The notes under the pieces are model-generated. The model worked only from the letters and a program-made list of their open reading frames with translations. It had not been told where the DNA came from and ran no database searches. 64,000 bases of DNA. Source: Petrolisthes cinctipes. Its lineage: Eukaryota > Arthropoda > Malacostraca > Decapoda > Porcellanidae. Below are positions 37,301 to 49,629 of this stretch, piece after piece (within the stretch, counting starts at the first letter, position 1; the number at the start of each line of letters is the position of its first letter). The translations under genes and the position numbers were made by a program. The stretch is taken from positions 1,736,001 to 1,800,000 of the forward strand of contig JAWQEG010001220.1 of the NCBI GenBank assembly GCA_033782935.1, read 5' to 3'.

Positions 37301-40148
37301 GGGACCCCAAAACATCGAATTTTCGGGTGTTTTGAGCCTGAATTTGAGATATAAACGGGTACAGAAGATGCATGCACATATCGATTTTTGTGCACCTAAA
37401 ATATCGATTATGAGCATGTTTTGGGTCTGAATCTATAAAACATTCTAACTAGGAGTAGGGATGTACAGATCGCTTTTATGACCCAAAAATACCGAAGTTT
37501 CAATGTATTTTGAGCCTGAATTTGAGATATAAACGGGTACAGAAGATGCATGCACATATCGACTTTTGGGCACCTAAAATATCGATTTTGAGCATGTTTT
37601 GGGTCTGTATCTTGAAAACATTCTAACTTGGAGTAGGGATGTACAGATCGCTTCTAGGACCCAAAAGTACCGAATTTTTGGGTGATTTGAGCCTGAATTT
37701 GAGATATAAACGTGTACAGAAGATGCATGCACATATTGACTTTGGGCACCTAAAATATCGATTTTCAGCATGTTTTGGGCCTGTATTTTGAAAACACTCT
37801 AACTAGGAGTAGGCATGTACAGATCGCTTCTGGAACCCAAAATTTTCGAATTTTAGGGTGTTTTGAGGTTGAATTTGAGATATAAACGAGTGCAGAAGAT
37901 GCATACACATGTTAAATTTGGGTACCTAAAATATCGATTTTCAGCATGTTTTGGGCCTGTATAATGAAAATACTCTAACTAGGAGTAGGCATGTACAGAT
38001 CGCTTCTGGGACCCAAAAAAATCGAATTTTCGGGTATTTTGAGCCTGAATTTGAGATATAAACGGGTACAGAAGATGCATGCACATATCGACTTTGGACA
38101 CTTAAAATATCGATTTTTAGCATGTTTCGAGCCTATATTTTGAAAACATTCTAGCACTGACTAGACATGTACAGATCGCTTCTGGGACTCAAAAATATTG
38201 AATTTTCGGGTGTTTTGAGGTTGAATTTGGGATATAAACGGGTGCAGAAGATCCATTCACATGTTGACATTGGTCACCTAAAATATCGATTTTCAGCTTG
38301 TTTTGGCCCTGTATTTTGAAAATACTCTAACACGGAGTAAGCAAGTACAGATCGCTTCTGGGACCCCAAAATATCGAATTTTCGGGTGTTTTGAGCCTGA
38401 ATTTGAGATATAAACGGGTACAGAAGATGCATCCACATATCGACTTTGGACACTTAAAATATCAATTTTCAGCATGTTTTGGGCCTATATTTTGAAAATA
38501 TTCTAGCACTGAGTCGGCATGTACAGATCGCTTCTGGGACCCCAAAATATCGAATTTTCGGGTGTTTTGAGCCTGTATTTGAGATATAAACGGGTAAAGA
38601 AGATGCATGCACATATTGACTTTGGGAACCTAAAATATCGATTTTCAGCATGTTTTGGGCTTGTATTTAGAAAATACTCTAACACGGAGTAAGCAAGTAC
38701 AGAACGCTTCTGGGACCCCAAAATATCGAATTTTCGGGAGTTTTGAGCCTGAACTTGAGATATAAACGGGTACAGAAGATGCATCCACATATCGACTTTT
38801 GGGCACCTAAAATATCGATTTTGAGCATGTTTTGGGTCTGTATCTTGAAAACATTCTTACTAGGAGTAGACATGTACAGATCGCTTCTAGGACCCAAAAA
38901 AAACGAATTTTCGGGTGTTTCGAGCCAGAATTTGAGATATAAACGGGTACAGAAGATGCATGCACATATTGACTTTGGGCACATAAAATATCGATTTTCA
39001 GCATGTTTTGGGCCTGTATTATGAAAATACTCTAACTAGGAGTAGGCATGTACAGATCGCTTCTGGGACCCAAAAAAATCGAATTTTCGGGTATTTTGAG
39101 CCTGAATTTGAGATATAAACGGGTACAGAAGATGCATGCACATATCGACTTTGGACACTTAAAATATCGATTTTTAGCATGTTTCGAGCCTATATTTTGA
39201 AAATATTCTAGCACTGAGTCGGCATGTACAGATCGCTTCTGGGACCCCAAAATATCGAATTTTCGGGTGTTTTGAGCCTGTATTTGAGATATAAACGGGT
39301 AAAGAAGATGCATGCACATATTGACTTTGGGAACCTAAAATAACGATTTTCAGCATGTTTTGGGCTTGTATTTTGAAAATACTCTAACTAGGAGTAGGCA
39401 TGTACAGATCGCTTCTGGGAACCAAAAATATCGAATTTTCGGGTGTTTTGAGCCGGAATTTGAGATATAAACGGGTACAGAAGATGCATGCACATATCGA
39501 ATTTGGACACTTAAAATATCGATTTTTAGCATGTTTTGAGCCTATATTTTGAAAATATTCTAGCACTGACTAGACATGTACAGATCGCTTCTGGGACTCA
39601 AAATTATCAAATTTTCGGGTGTTTTGAGGTTGAATTTGAGATATAAACGAGTGCAGAAGATGCATACATATGTTGACTTTGGGCACCTAAAATATCGATT
39701 TTCAGCATGTTTTGGGCCTGCATCAGAGTAGGCATGTACAGGTCGCTTCTGGGACCCCAAAATATCGAATTTTCGGGTGTTTGGAGCCTGAATTTGAGAT
39801 ATAAACGGGTACAGAAGATGCATGCATATATCGACTTTTGGGCACCTAAAAGATCGATTTTCAGTATGTTTTGGGCCTGTATTATGAAAATACTCTAACA
39901 CGTAATAGGCATGTACAGTTCGCTTCTGGGACCCCAAAATATCGAATTTTCGGGTGTTTTGGGCCTGAATTTGAAATATCGATTTTGGGCACCTAAAATA
40001 TCGATTTTAGCATGTTTTGGGCCTATATTTTGAAAATATTCTAGCACTGAGTAGACATGTACAGTTTGCTTCTGGGACCCCAAAACATCGAATTTTCGGG
40101 GGTTTTGAGCCTGAATTTGAGATATAAACGGGTACAGAAGATGCATGC
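34330..40148 (+). repeat. 5819-bp duplicated block, copy 1
   Basis: This is followed directly by a homologous block at 40149-46115. Landmarks through 34.35-36.2 kb pair at exactly 5819 bp. Later landmarks pair at 5821, then 6672, then 5967, each step explained by a visible indel: 2 bp at 36252, +851 in copy 2, and 705 extra here. The private 10-bp string GATAAAGCAT (36251-36260) replaces GATTTTCAGCAT. Confidence 0.92.
38512..39216 (+). repeat. 705-bp segment present only in copy 1
   Basis: The rare mark GAGTCGGCATG occurs at both ends (38511 and 39216) but only once in copy 2 (45184). The interior (38.68-39.17 kb) resembles 35.41-35.90 kb, including GTAAGCAAGTACAGAACG and a CGGGAGTTTTGAGCC run. 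Either copy 1 gained four monomers or copy 2 lost them by exchange between the GAGTCGG units. Confidence 0.85.
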
Positions 40149-41819
40149 ACATATCGACTTTTGGGCACCTAAAATATCGATTTTGAGCATGTTTTGGGCC
40201 TGTATATTGAAAATACTCTAACACGGAGTAGGGATGTACAGATCGCTTCTAGGACCCAAAAATACCGAATTTTCGGGTGTTTTGAGCCTGAATTTGAGAT
40301 ATAAACGTGTACAGAAGATGCATGCACATATTGACTTTGGGCACCTAAAATATCGATTTTCTGCATGTTTTGGGCCTGAATTTTGAAAACACTTTAACTA
40401 GGAGTAGGCATGTACAGATCGCTTCTGGGACCCAAAATTATCGAATTTTCGGGTGTTTTGAGGTTGAATTTGAGATATAAACGAGTGCAGAAGATGCATA
40501 CACATGTTAAATTTGTTTACCTAAAATATCGATTTTTAGCATGTTTTGGGCCTGCATCTGAGTAGGCATATACAGATCGCTTCTGGGACCCCAAAATATC
40601 GAATTTTCGGGTGTTTGGAGCCTGAATTTGAGATATAAACGGGTGCAGAAGATGAATGCACATATCGACTTTTGGGCACCTAAAAGATCGATTTTCAGTA
40701 TGTTTTGAGCTTGTATTTTGAAAATACTCTAACACGGAGTAGGCATGTACAGTTCGTTTCTGGGACCCCAGAATATCGAATTTTCGGGTGTTTTCGGCCT
40801 GAATTTGAGATATCGACTTTGGGCACCTAAAATATCGATTTTTAGCATGTTTTGGGCCTATATTTTGAAAATATTCTAGCACTAAGTAGGCATGTACAGA
40901 TCACTTCTGGGACCCCAAAATATCGAATTTTCGGGTGTTTTGAGCACGAATTTGAGATATAAACGGGTACAGATGATGCATGCACATATCGACTTTGGAC
41001 ACTTAAAATATCGATTTTTAGCATGTTTTGAGCCTATATTTTGAAAAAATTCTAGCACTGAGTAGGCATGTACAGATCACTTCTGGGACCCAAAAATATC
41101 GAATTTTCGGGTGTTTTGAGGTTGAATTTGGGATATAAACGGGTGCAGAAGATGCATACACATTTTGACTTTGGTCACCTAAAATATCGATTTTCAGCTT
41201 GTTTTGGGCCTGTATTTTGAAAATACTCTAACACGGAGTAGGCAAGTACAGAACGCTTCTGGGACCCCAAAATATCGAATTTTCGGGAGTTTTGAGCCTG
41301 AATTTGAGATATAAACGGGTACAGAAGATGCATCCACATATCGACTTTTGGGCACCTAAAATATCGATTTTGAGCATGTTTTGGGTCTGTATCTTGAAAA
41401 CATTCTTACTAGGAGTAGGGATGTACAGATCGCTTTTAGGACCCAAAGAAAACGAATTTTCGGGTGTTTCGAGCCTGAATTTGAGATATAAACGGATACA
41501 GGAGATGCATGCACATATTGACTTTGGGCACATAAAATATCGATTTTCAGCATGTTTTGGGCCTGTATTATGAAAATACTCTAACTAGGAGTAGGCATGT
41601 ACAGATCGCTTCTGGGACCCAAAAAAACCGAATTTTCGGGTATTTCGAGCCTGAATTTGAGATATAAACGGGTACAGAAGATGCATGCACATATCGACTT
41701 TGGACACTTAAAATATCGATTTTTAGCATGTTTCGAGCCTATATTTTGAAAACATTCTAGCACTGACTAGACATGTACAGATAGCTTCTGGGACCCAAAA
41801 ATATTGAATTTTCGGGTGT

Positions 41820-42670
41820 TTTGAGGTTGAATTTGGGATATAAACGGGTGCAGAAGATCCATACACATGTTGACATTGGTCACCTAAAATATCGATTTTC
41901 AGCTTGTTTTGGGCCTGTATTTTGAAAATACTCTAACACGGAGTAGGCAAGTACAGATCGCTTCTGGGACCCCAAAATATCGAATTTTCGGGTGTTTTGA
42001 GCCTGAATTTGAGATATAAACGGGTACAGAAGATGCATCCACATATCGACTTTGGACACTTAAAATATCGATTTTCAGCATGTTTTGGACCTGTATTTTG
42101 AAAACATTCTAGCACTGAGTAGACATGTACAGATCGCTTCTGGGACCCCAAAATATCGAGTTTTTGGGTGTTTTGGACCTGAATTTGAGATATCGACTTT
42201 GGGCACTTAAAATATCGATTTTTACCATTTTTTGGGCCTATATTTTGAAAATATTCTAGCACTGAGTAGGCATGTACAGATCGCTTCTGGGACCCCAAAA
42301 TATCGAATTTTCGGGTGTTTTGAGCCTGTATTTGAGATATAAACGGGTAAAGAAGATGCATGCACATATTGACTTTGGGAACCTAAAATATCGATTTTCA
42401 GCTTTTTTTGGGCCTGTATTTTGAAAATACTCTAACTAGGAGTAGGCATGTACAGATCGCTTCTGGGAAACAAAAATATCGAATTTTCGGGTGTTTTGAG
42501 CCTGAATTTGAGATATAAACGGGTACAGAAGATGCATGCACATATTGACTTTGGGAACCTAAAATATAGATTTTTAGCATGTTTTGAGCCTATATTTTGA
42601 AAATATTCTAGCACTGACTAGACATGTACAGATCGCTTCTGGAACTCAAAATTATCAAATTTTCGGGTGT
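41820..42670 (+). repeat. Five-mer unit of 851 bp, copy 1
   Basis: This repeats at 42671-43521 with offset 851 = four L (176) plus one S (147). It carries GATCCATACACATGTTGACATTGG, GAGTAGACATG, TTTTTACCATTTTTTGGGCC and GTAAAGAAGATG marks. Copy 1 of the 5.8-kb block has this segment only once (36.0-36.85 kb). Confidence 0.93.
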
Positions 42671-43521
42671 TTTGAGGTTGAATTTGGGATATAAACGGGT
42701 GCAGAAGATCCATACACATGTTGACATTGGTCACCTAAAATATCGATTTTCAGCTTGTTTTGGGCCTGTATTTTGAAAATACTCTAACACGGAGTAGGCA
42801 AGTACAGATCGCTTCTGGGACCCCAAAATATCGAATTTTCGGGTGTTTTGAGCCTGAATTTGAGATATAAACGGGTACAGAAGATGCATCCACATATCGA
42901 CTTTGGACACTTAAAATATCGATTTTCAGCATGTTTTGGACCTGTATTTTGAAAACATTCTAGCACTGAGTAGACATGTACAGATCGCTTCTGGGACCCC
43001 AAAATATCGAGTTTTTGGGTGTTTTGGACCTGAATTTGAGATATCGACTTTGGGCACCTAAAATATCGATTTTTACCATTTTTTGGGCCTATATTTTGAA
43101 AATATTCTAGCACTGAGTAGGCATGTACAGATCGCTTCTGGGACCCCAAAATATCGAATTTTCGGGTGTTTTGAGCCTGTATTTGAGATATAAACGGGTA
43201 AAGAAGATGCATGCACATATTGACTTTGGGAACCTAAAATATCGATTTTCAGCTTTTTTTGGGCCTGTATTTTGAAAATACTCTAACTAGGAGTAGGCAT
43301 GTACAGATCGCTTCTGGGAACCAAAAATATCGAATTTTCGGGTGTTTTGAGCCTGAATTTGAGATATAAACGGGTACAGAAGATGCATGCACATATTGAC
43401 TTTGGGAACCTAAAATATAGATTTTTAGCATGTTTTGAGCCTATATTTTGAAAATATTCTAGCACTGACTAGACATGTACAGATCGCTTCTGGGACTCAA
43501 AATTATCAAATTTTCGGGTGT
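42671..43521 (+). repeat. Five-mer unit of 851 bp, copy 2
   Basis: Near-identical to 41820-42670. The entry junction (about 42655-42685) is a hybrid monomer: GGAACTCAAAATTATCAAAT belongs to the unit type that normally follows (43490), while the continuing GATATAAACGGGTGCAGAAG belongs to the unit that opens the repeat (41835). Confidence 0.93.
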
Positions 43522-45419
43522 TTTGAGGTTGAATTTGAGATATAAACGAGTGCAGAAGATGCATACATATGTTGAATTTGGGCACCTAAAATATCGATTT
43601 TCAGCATGTTTTGGGCCTGCATCAGAGTAGGCATGTACAGGTCGCTTCTGGGACCCCAAAATATCGAATTTTCGGGTGTTTGGAGCCTGAATTTGAGATA
43701 AAAACGGGTACAGAAGATGCATGCATATATCGACTTTTGGGCACCTAAAATATCGATTTTCAGTATGTTTTGGGCCTGTATTATGAAAATACTCTAACAC
43801 GGAATAGGCATGTACAGTTCGCTTCTGGGACCCCAAAATATCGAATTTTCGGGTGTTTTGGGCCTGAATTTGAAATATCGATTTTGGGCACCAAAAATAT
43901 TGATTTTAGCATGTTTTGGGACTATATTTTGAAAATATTCTAGCACTGAGTAGACATGTACAGTTTGCTTCTGGGACCCCAAAACATCGAATTTTCGGGT
44001 GTTTTGAGCCTGAATTTGAGATATAAACGGGTACAGAAGATGCATGCACATATCGATTTTTGTGCACCTAAAATATCGATTATGAGCATGTTTTGGGTCT
44101 GAATCTTGAAAACATTCTAACTAGGAGTAGGGATGTACAGATCGCTTTTATCACCCAAAAATACCGAAGTTTCAATGTGTTTTGAGCCTGAATTTGAGAT
44201 ATAAACGGGTACAGAAGATGCATGCACATATCGACTTTTGGGCACCTAAAATATCGATTTTGAGCATGTTTTGGGTCTGTATCTTGAAAACATTCTAACT
44301 TGGAGTAGGGATGTACAGATCGCTTCTAGGACCCAAAATTACCGAATTTTTGGGTGATTTGAGCCTGAATTTGAGATATAAACGTGTACAGAAGATGCAT
44401 GCACATATTGACTTTGGGCACCTAAAATATCGATTTTCAGCATGTTTTGGGACTGTATTTTGAAAACACTCTAACTAGGAGTAGGCATGTACAGATCGCT
44501 TCTGGAACCCAAAATTTTCGAATTTTCGGGTGTTTTGAGGTTGAATTTGAGATATAAACGAGTGCAGAAGATGCATACACATGTTAAATTTGGGTACCTA
44601 ATATATCGATTTTCAGCATGTTTTGGGCCTGTATTATGAAAATACTCTAACTAGGAGTAGGCATGTACAGATCGCTTCTGGGACCCAAAAAAATCGAATT
44701 TTCGGGTATTTTGAGCCTGAATTTGAGATATAAACGGGTACAGAAGATGCATGCACATATCGACTTTGGACACTTAAAATATCGATTTTTAGCATGTTTC
44801 GAGCCTATATTTTGAAAACATTCTAGCACTGACTAGACATGTACAGATCGCTTCTGGGACCCAAAAATATTGAATTTTCGGGTGTTTTGAGGTTGAATTT
44901 GGGATATAAACGGGTGCAGAAGATCCATACACATGCTGACATTGGTCACCTAAAATATCGATTTTCAGCTTGTTTTGGCCCTGTATTTTGAAAATACTCT
45001 AACACGGAGTAAGCAAGTACAGATCGCTTCTGGGACCCCAAAATATCGAATTTTCGGGTGTTTTGAGCCTGAATTTGAGATATAAACGGGTACAGAAGAT
45101 GCATCCACATATCGACTTTGGACACTTAAAATATCGATTTTCAGCATGTTTTGGGCCTATATTTTGAAAATATTCTAGCACTGAGTCGGCATGTACAGAT
45201 CGCTTCTGGGACCCCAAAATATCGAATTTTCGGGTGTTTTGAGCCTGTATTTGAGATATAAACGGGTAAAGATGATGCATGCACATATTGACTTTGGGAA
45301 CCTAAAATATCGATTTTCAGCATGTTTTGGGCTTGTATTTTGAAAATACTCTAACTAGGAGTAGGCATGTACAGATCGCTTCTGGGAACCAAAAATATCG
45401 AATTTTCGGGTGTTTTGAG

Positions 45420-46606
45420 CCGGAATTTGAGATATAAACGGGTACAGAAGATGCATGCACATATCGAATTTGGACACTTAAAATATCGATTTTTAGCATG
45501 TTTTGAGCCTATATTTTGAAAATATTGTAGCACTGACTAGACATGTACAGATCGCTTCTGTGACTCAAAATTATCAAATTTTCGGGTGTTTTGAGGTTGA
45601 ATTTGAGATATAAACGAGTGCAGAAGATGCATACATATGTTGACTTTGGGCACCTAAAATATCGATTTTCAGCATGTTTTGGGCCTGCATCTGAGTAGGC
45701 ATGTACAGGTCGCTTCTGGGACCCCAAAATATCGAATTTTCGGGTGTTTGGAGCCTGAATTTGAGATATAAACGGGTACAGAAGATGCATGCATATATCG
45801 ACTTTTGGGCACCTAAAAGATCGATTTTCAGTATGTTTTGGGCCTGTATTATAAAAATACTCTAACACGGAATAGGCATGTACAGTTCGCTTCTGGGACC
45901 CCAAAATATCGAATTTTCGGGTGTTTTGGGCCTGAATTTGAAATATCGATTTTGGGCACCTAAAATATCGATTTTAGCATGTTTTGGGCCTATATTTTGA
46001 AAATATTCTAGCACTGAGTAGACATGTACAGTTTGCTTCTGGGACCCCAAAACATCGAATTTTCGGGGGTTTTGAGCCTGAATTTGAGATATAAACGGGT
46101 ACAGAAGATGCATGCACATATCGATTTTTGTGCACCTAAAATATCGATTTTGAGCATGTTTTGGGTCTGAATCTTGAAAACATTCTAACTAGGAGTAGGG
46201 ATGTACAGATCGCTTCTAGGACCCAAAAATACCGAATTTTCGGGTGTTTTGAGCCTGAATTTGAGATATAAACGGGTACAGAAGATGCATGCACATATCG
46301 ACTTTTGGGCACCTAAAATATCGATTTTGAGCATGTTTTGGGTCTGTATCTTGAAAACATTCTAACTTGGAGTAGGGATGTACAGATCGCTTCTAGGACC
46401 CAAAAATACCGAATTTTCGGGTGTTTTGAGCCTGAATTTGAGTTATAAACGGGTACAGAAGATGCATGCACATATTGACTTTGGGCAGCTAAAATATCGA
46501 TTTTCAGCATGTTTTGGGCCTGTATTTTGAAAATACTCTAACTAGGAGTAGGCATGTACAGATCGCTTCTGGGACCCAAAAATATCGAATTTTCGGGTGT
46601 TTTCAG
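45420..46606 (+). repeat. Seven-mer unit of 1187 bp, copy 1
   Basis: From landmark 45361 the lengths are 176, 158, 177, 146, 177, 177 and 176, summing to 1187. The S unit is one base shorter (CGATTTTAGCATG). Marks are TACATATGTTGAC, GGAATAGGCATG, ACATCGAATTTTCGGG and CTAACTTGGAGTAGGG. Confidence 0.9.
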
Positions 46607-47791
46607 CCTGATTTTGAGATATAAACGGGTACAGAAGATGCATGCACATATCGAATTTGGACACTTAAAATATCGATTTTTAGCATGTTTTGAGCCTATA
46701 TTTTGAAAAGATTCTAGCACTGACTAGACATGTACAGATCGCTTCTGGGACTCAAAATTATCAAATTTTCGGGTGTTTTGAGGTTGAATTTGAGATATAA
46801 ACGAGTGCAGAAGATGCATACATATGTTGACTTTGGGCACCTAAAATATCGATTTTCAGCATGTTTTGGGCCTCCATCTGAGTAGGCATGTACAGGTCGC
46901 TTCTGGGACCCCAAAATATCGAATTTTCGGGTGTTTGGAGCCTGAATTTGAGATATAAACGGGTACAGAAGATGCATGTATATATCGACTTTTGGGCACC
47001 TAAAAGATCGATTTTCAGTATGTTTTGGGCCTGTATTATGAAAATACTCTAACACGGAATAGGCATGTACAGTTCGCTTTTGGGACCCCAAAATATCGAA
47101 TTTTCGGGTGTTTTGGGCCTGAATTTGAAATATCGATTTTGGGCACCTAAAATATCGATTTTAGCATGTTTTGGGCCTATATTTTGAAAATATTCTAGCA
47201 CTGAGTAGACATGTACAGTTTGCTTCTTGGACCCCAAAACATCGAATTTTCGGGTGTTTTGAGCCTGAATTTGAGATATAAACGGGTACAGAAGATGCAT
47301 GCACATATCGATTTTTGTGCACCTAAAATATCGATTTTGAGCATGTTTTGGGTCTGAATCTTGAAAACATTCTAACTAGGAGTAGGGATGTACAGATCGC
47401 TTCTAGGACCCAAAAATACCGAATTTTCGTGTGTTGAGCCTGAATTTGAGATATAAACGGGTACAGAAGATGCATGCACATATCGAATTTTGGGCACCTA
47501 AAATATCGATTTTGAGCATGTTTTGGGTCTGTATCTTGAAAACATTCTAACTTGGAGTAGGGATGTACAGATCGCTTCTAGGAACCAAAAATACCGAAAT
47601 TTCGGGTGTTTTGAGCCTGAATTTGATTTATAAACGGGTACAGAAGATGCATGCACATATTGACTTTGGGCAGCTAAAATATCGATTTTCAGCATGTTTT
47701 GGGCCTGTATTTTGAAAATACTCTAACTAGGAGTAGGCATGTACAGATCGCTTCTGGGACCCAAAAATATCGAATTTTCGGGTGTTTTCAG
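46607..47791 (+). repeat. Seven-mer unit, copy 2 (1185 bp)
   Basis: This matches 45420-46606. The offset falls from 1187 to 1185 at about 47430, where CGTGTGTTGAGCC has lost two T compared with CGGGTGTTTTGAGCC. Confidence 0.9.
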
Positions 47792-49629
47792 CCTGAATTT
47801 GAGATATAAACGGGTACAGAAGATGCATGCACATATCGACTTTGGACACTTAAAATATCGATTTTTAGCATGTTTTGAGCCTATATTTTGAAAACATTCT
47901 AGCACTGACTAGACATGTACAGATCGCTTCTGGGACCAAAAATTATCGAATTTTCGGGTGTTTTGAGGTTGAATTTGAGATATAAACGAGTGAAGAAGAT
48001 ACATACACATGTTCAATTTGGGTACCTAAAATATCGATTTTTAGCATGTTTTTGGCCTGCATCTGAGTAGGCATGAAGAAATCGCTTCTGGGACCCCAAA
48101 ATATCGAACTTTCGGTTGTTTGGAGCCTGAATTTGAGATATAAACGGGTACTGAAGATGCATGCACATATCGACTTTTGGGCACCTAAAAGATCGATTTT
48201 CAGTATGTTTTGGGCCTGTATTTTGAAAACACTCTAACACGGAGTAGGCATGTACATTTTGCTTCTGGGACCCCAAAATATCGAATTTTCGGGTGTTTTG
48301 GGCCTGAATTTGAAATATCGACTTTGGGCACTTAAAATATCGATTTTTAGCATGTTTTGGGCCAATATTTTGAAAATATTCTAGCACTGAGTAGGCATGT
48401 ACAGATCGCTTCTGGGACCCCAAAATATCGAATTTTCGGGTGTTTTGAGCCTGAATTTGAGATATAAACGGGTACAGAAGATGCATGCACATATCGACTT
48501 TTGGGCACCTAAAATATCGATTTTTAGCATGTTTTGACCCTATATTTTGAAAACATTCTAGCACTGACTAGACATGTACATATCGCTTCAGGGACCCAAA
48601 AATATCGAATTTTCGGGTGTTTTGAGGTTGAATTTGAGATATAAACGAGTGCAGAAGATGCATACACATGTTCAATTTGGGTACCTAAAATATCGATTTT
48701 CAGCTTGTTTTGGGCCTGTATTTTGAAAATACTCTAACACGGAGTAAGCAAGTACAGATCGCTTCTGGGACCCCAAAATATCGAATTTTCGGGTGTTTTG
48801 AGCCTGAATTTGAGATATAAACGGGTACAGAAGATGCATCCACATATCGACTTTTGGGCACCTAAAAGATCGATTTTCAGTATGTTTTGGGCCTGTATAT
48901 TGAAAATACTCTAACACGGAGTAGGCATGTACAGATCGCTTCTGGGACCCCAAAATATAGAATTTTTGGGTTTTTTTGGCCTGAATTTGAGATATCGACT
49001 TTGGGCACCTAAAATATCGATTTTTAGGGATGTTTTAGGCATATATTTTGAAAATATTCTAGCACTGAGTAGGCATGTACAGATCACTTCTGGGACCCCA
49101 AAATATCGAATTTTCAGGTGTTTTGAGCCTGAATTTGAGATATAAACGGGTACAGAAGATGCATGCACATATCGACTTTTGGGCACCTAAAATATCGATT
49201 TTGAGCATGTTTTGGGTCTGTATCTTGAAAACAATCTAACTAGGAGTAGGGATGTACAGATCGCTTCTGGGACCCAAAAATACCGTATTTTCGGGTGTTT
49301 TGAGCCTGAATTTGAGATATAAACGGGTACAAAAGATGCATGCACATATCGACTTTGGACACTTAAAATATCGATTTTCAGCATGTTTTGGGCCTGTATT
49401 TTGAAAACATTCTAGCACTGAGTAGGCATGTACAGATCGCTTCTGGGACCCCAAAATATCGAGTTTTTGGGTGTTTTGGACCTGAATTTGAGATATCGAC
49501 TTTGGGCACCTTAAATATCGATTTTCAGCATGTTTTGGGCCTGTATTTTGAAAATACTCTAACTAGGAGTAGGCATGTACAGATCGCTTCTGGGACCCAA
49601 AAATATCGAATTTTCGGTTGTTTTGAGCC
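47792..49629 (+). repeat. Satellite monomers between large blocks
   Basis: L, M, L+, S and L units with private marks ATGAAGAAATCG (about 48075) and TTTTTAGGGATGTTTTAGGC (about 49020). A related AAGGATGTTTTAGGC appears near 51170 and 55175. No full partner block is in the window. Confidence 0.84.

Larger units (their letters stand above)
40149..46115 (+). repeat. 5.8-kb duplicated block, copy 2 (5967 bp)
   Basis: Its length is accounted for by simple arithmetic: 5819 + 2 + 851 - 705 = 5967. The first 2 kb are close to identical with copy 1 (for example GTTAAATTTGTTTACC and GCATATACAG shared at 34.69/40.51 and 34.75/40.57 kb). This points to a recent event compared with the divergence between neighbouring monomers. 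Confidence 0.92.

Noticed and set aside
48013..48564. Longest minus-strand open frame, 183 codons, starting MLECFQ and repeating the same peptide words
   Set aside because: It is the satellite read through several units; the same words appear in many other frames and places, with frame rotation at each 176-bp unit. There is no domain, and no support for a promoter or a gene structure.
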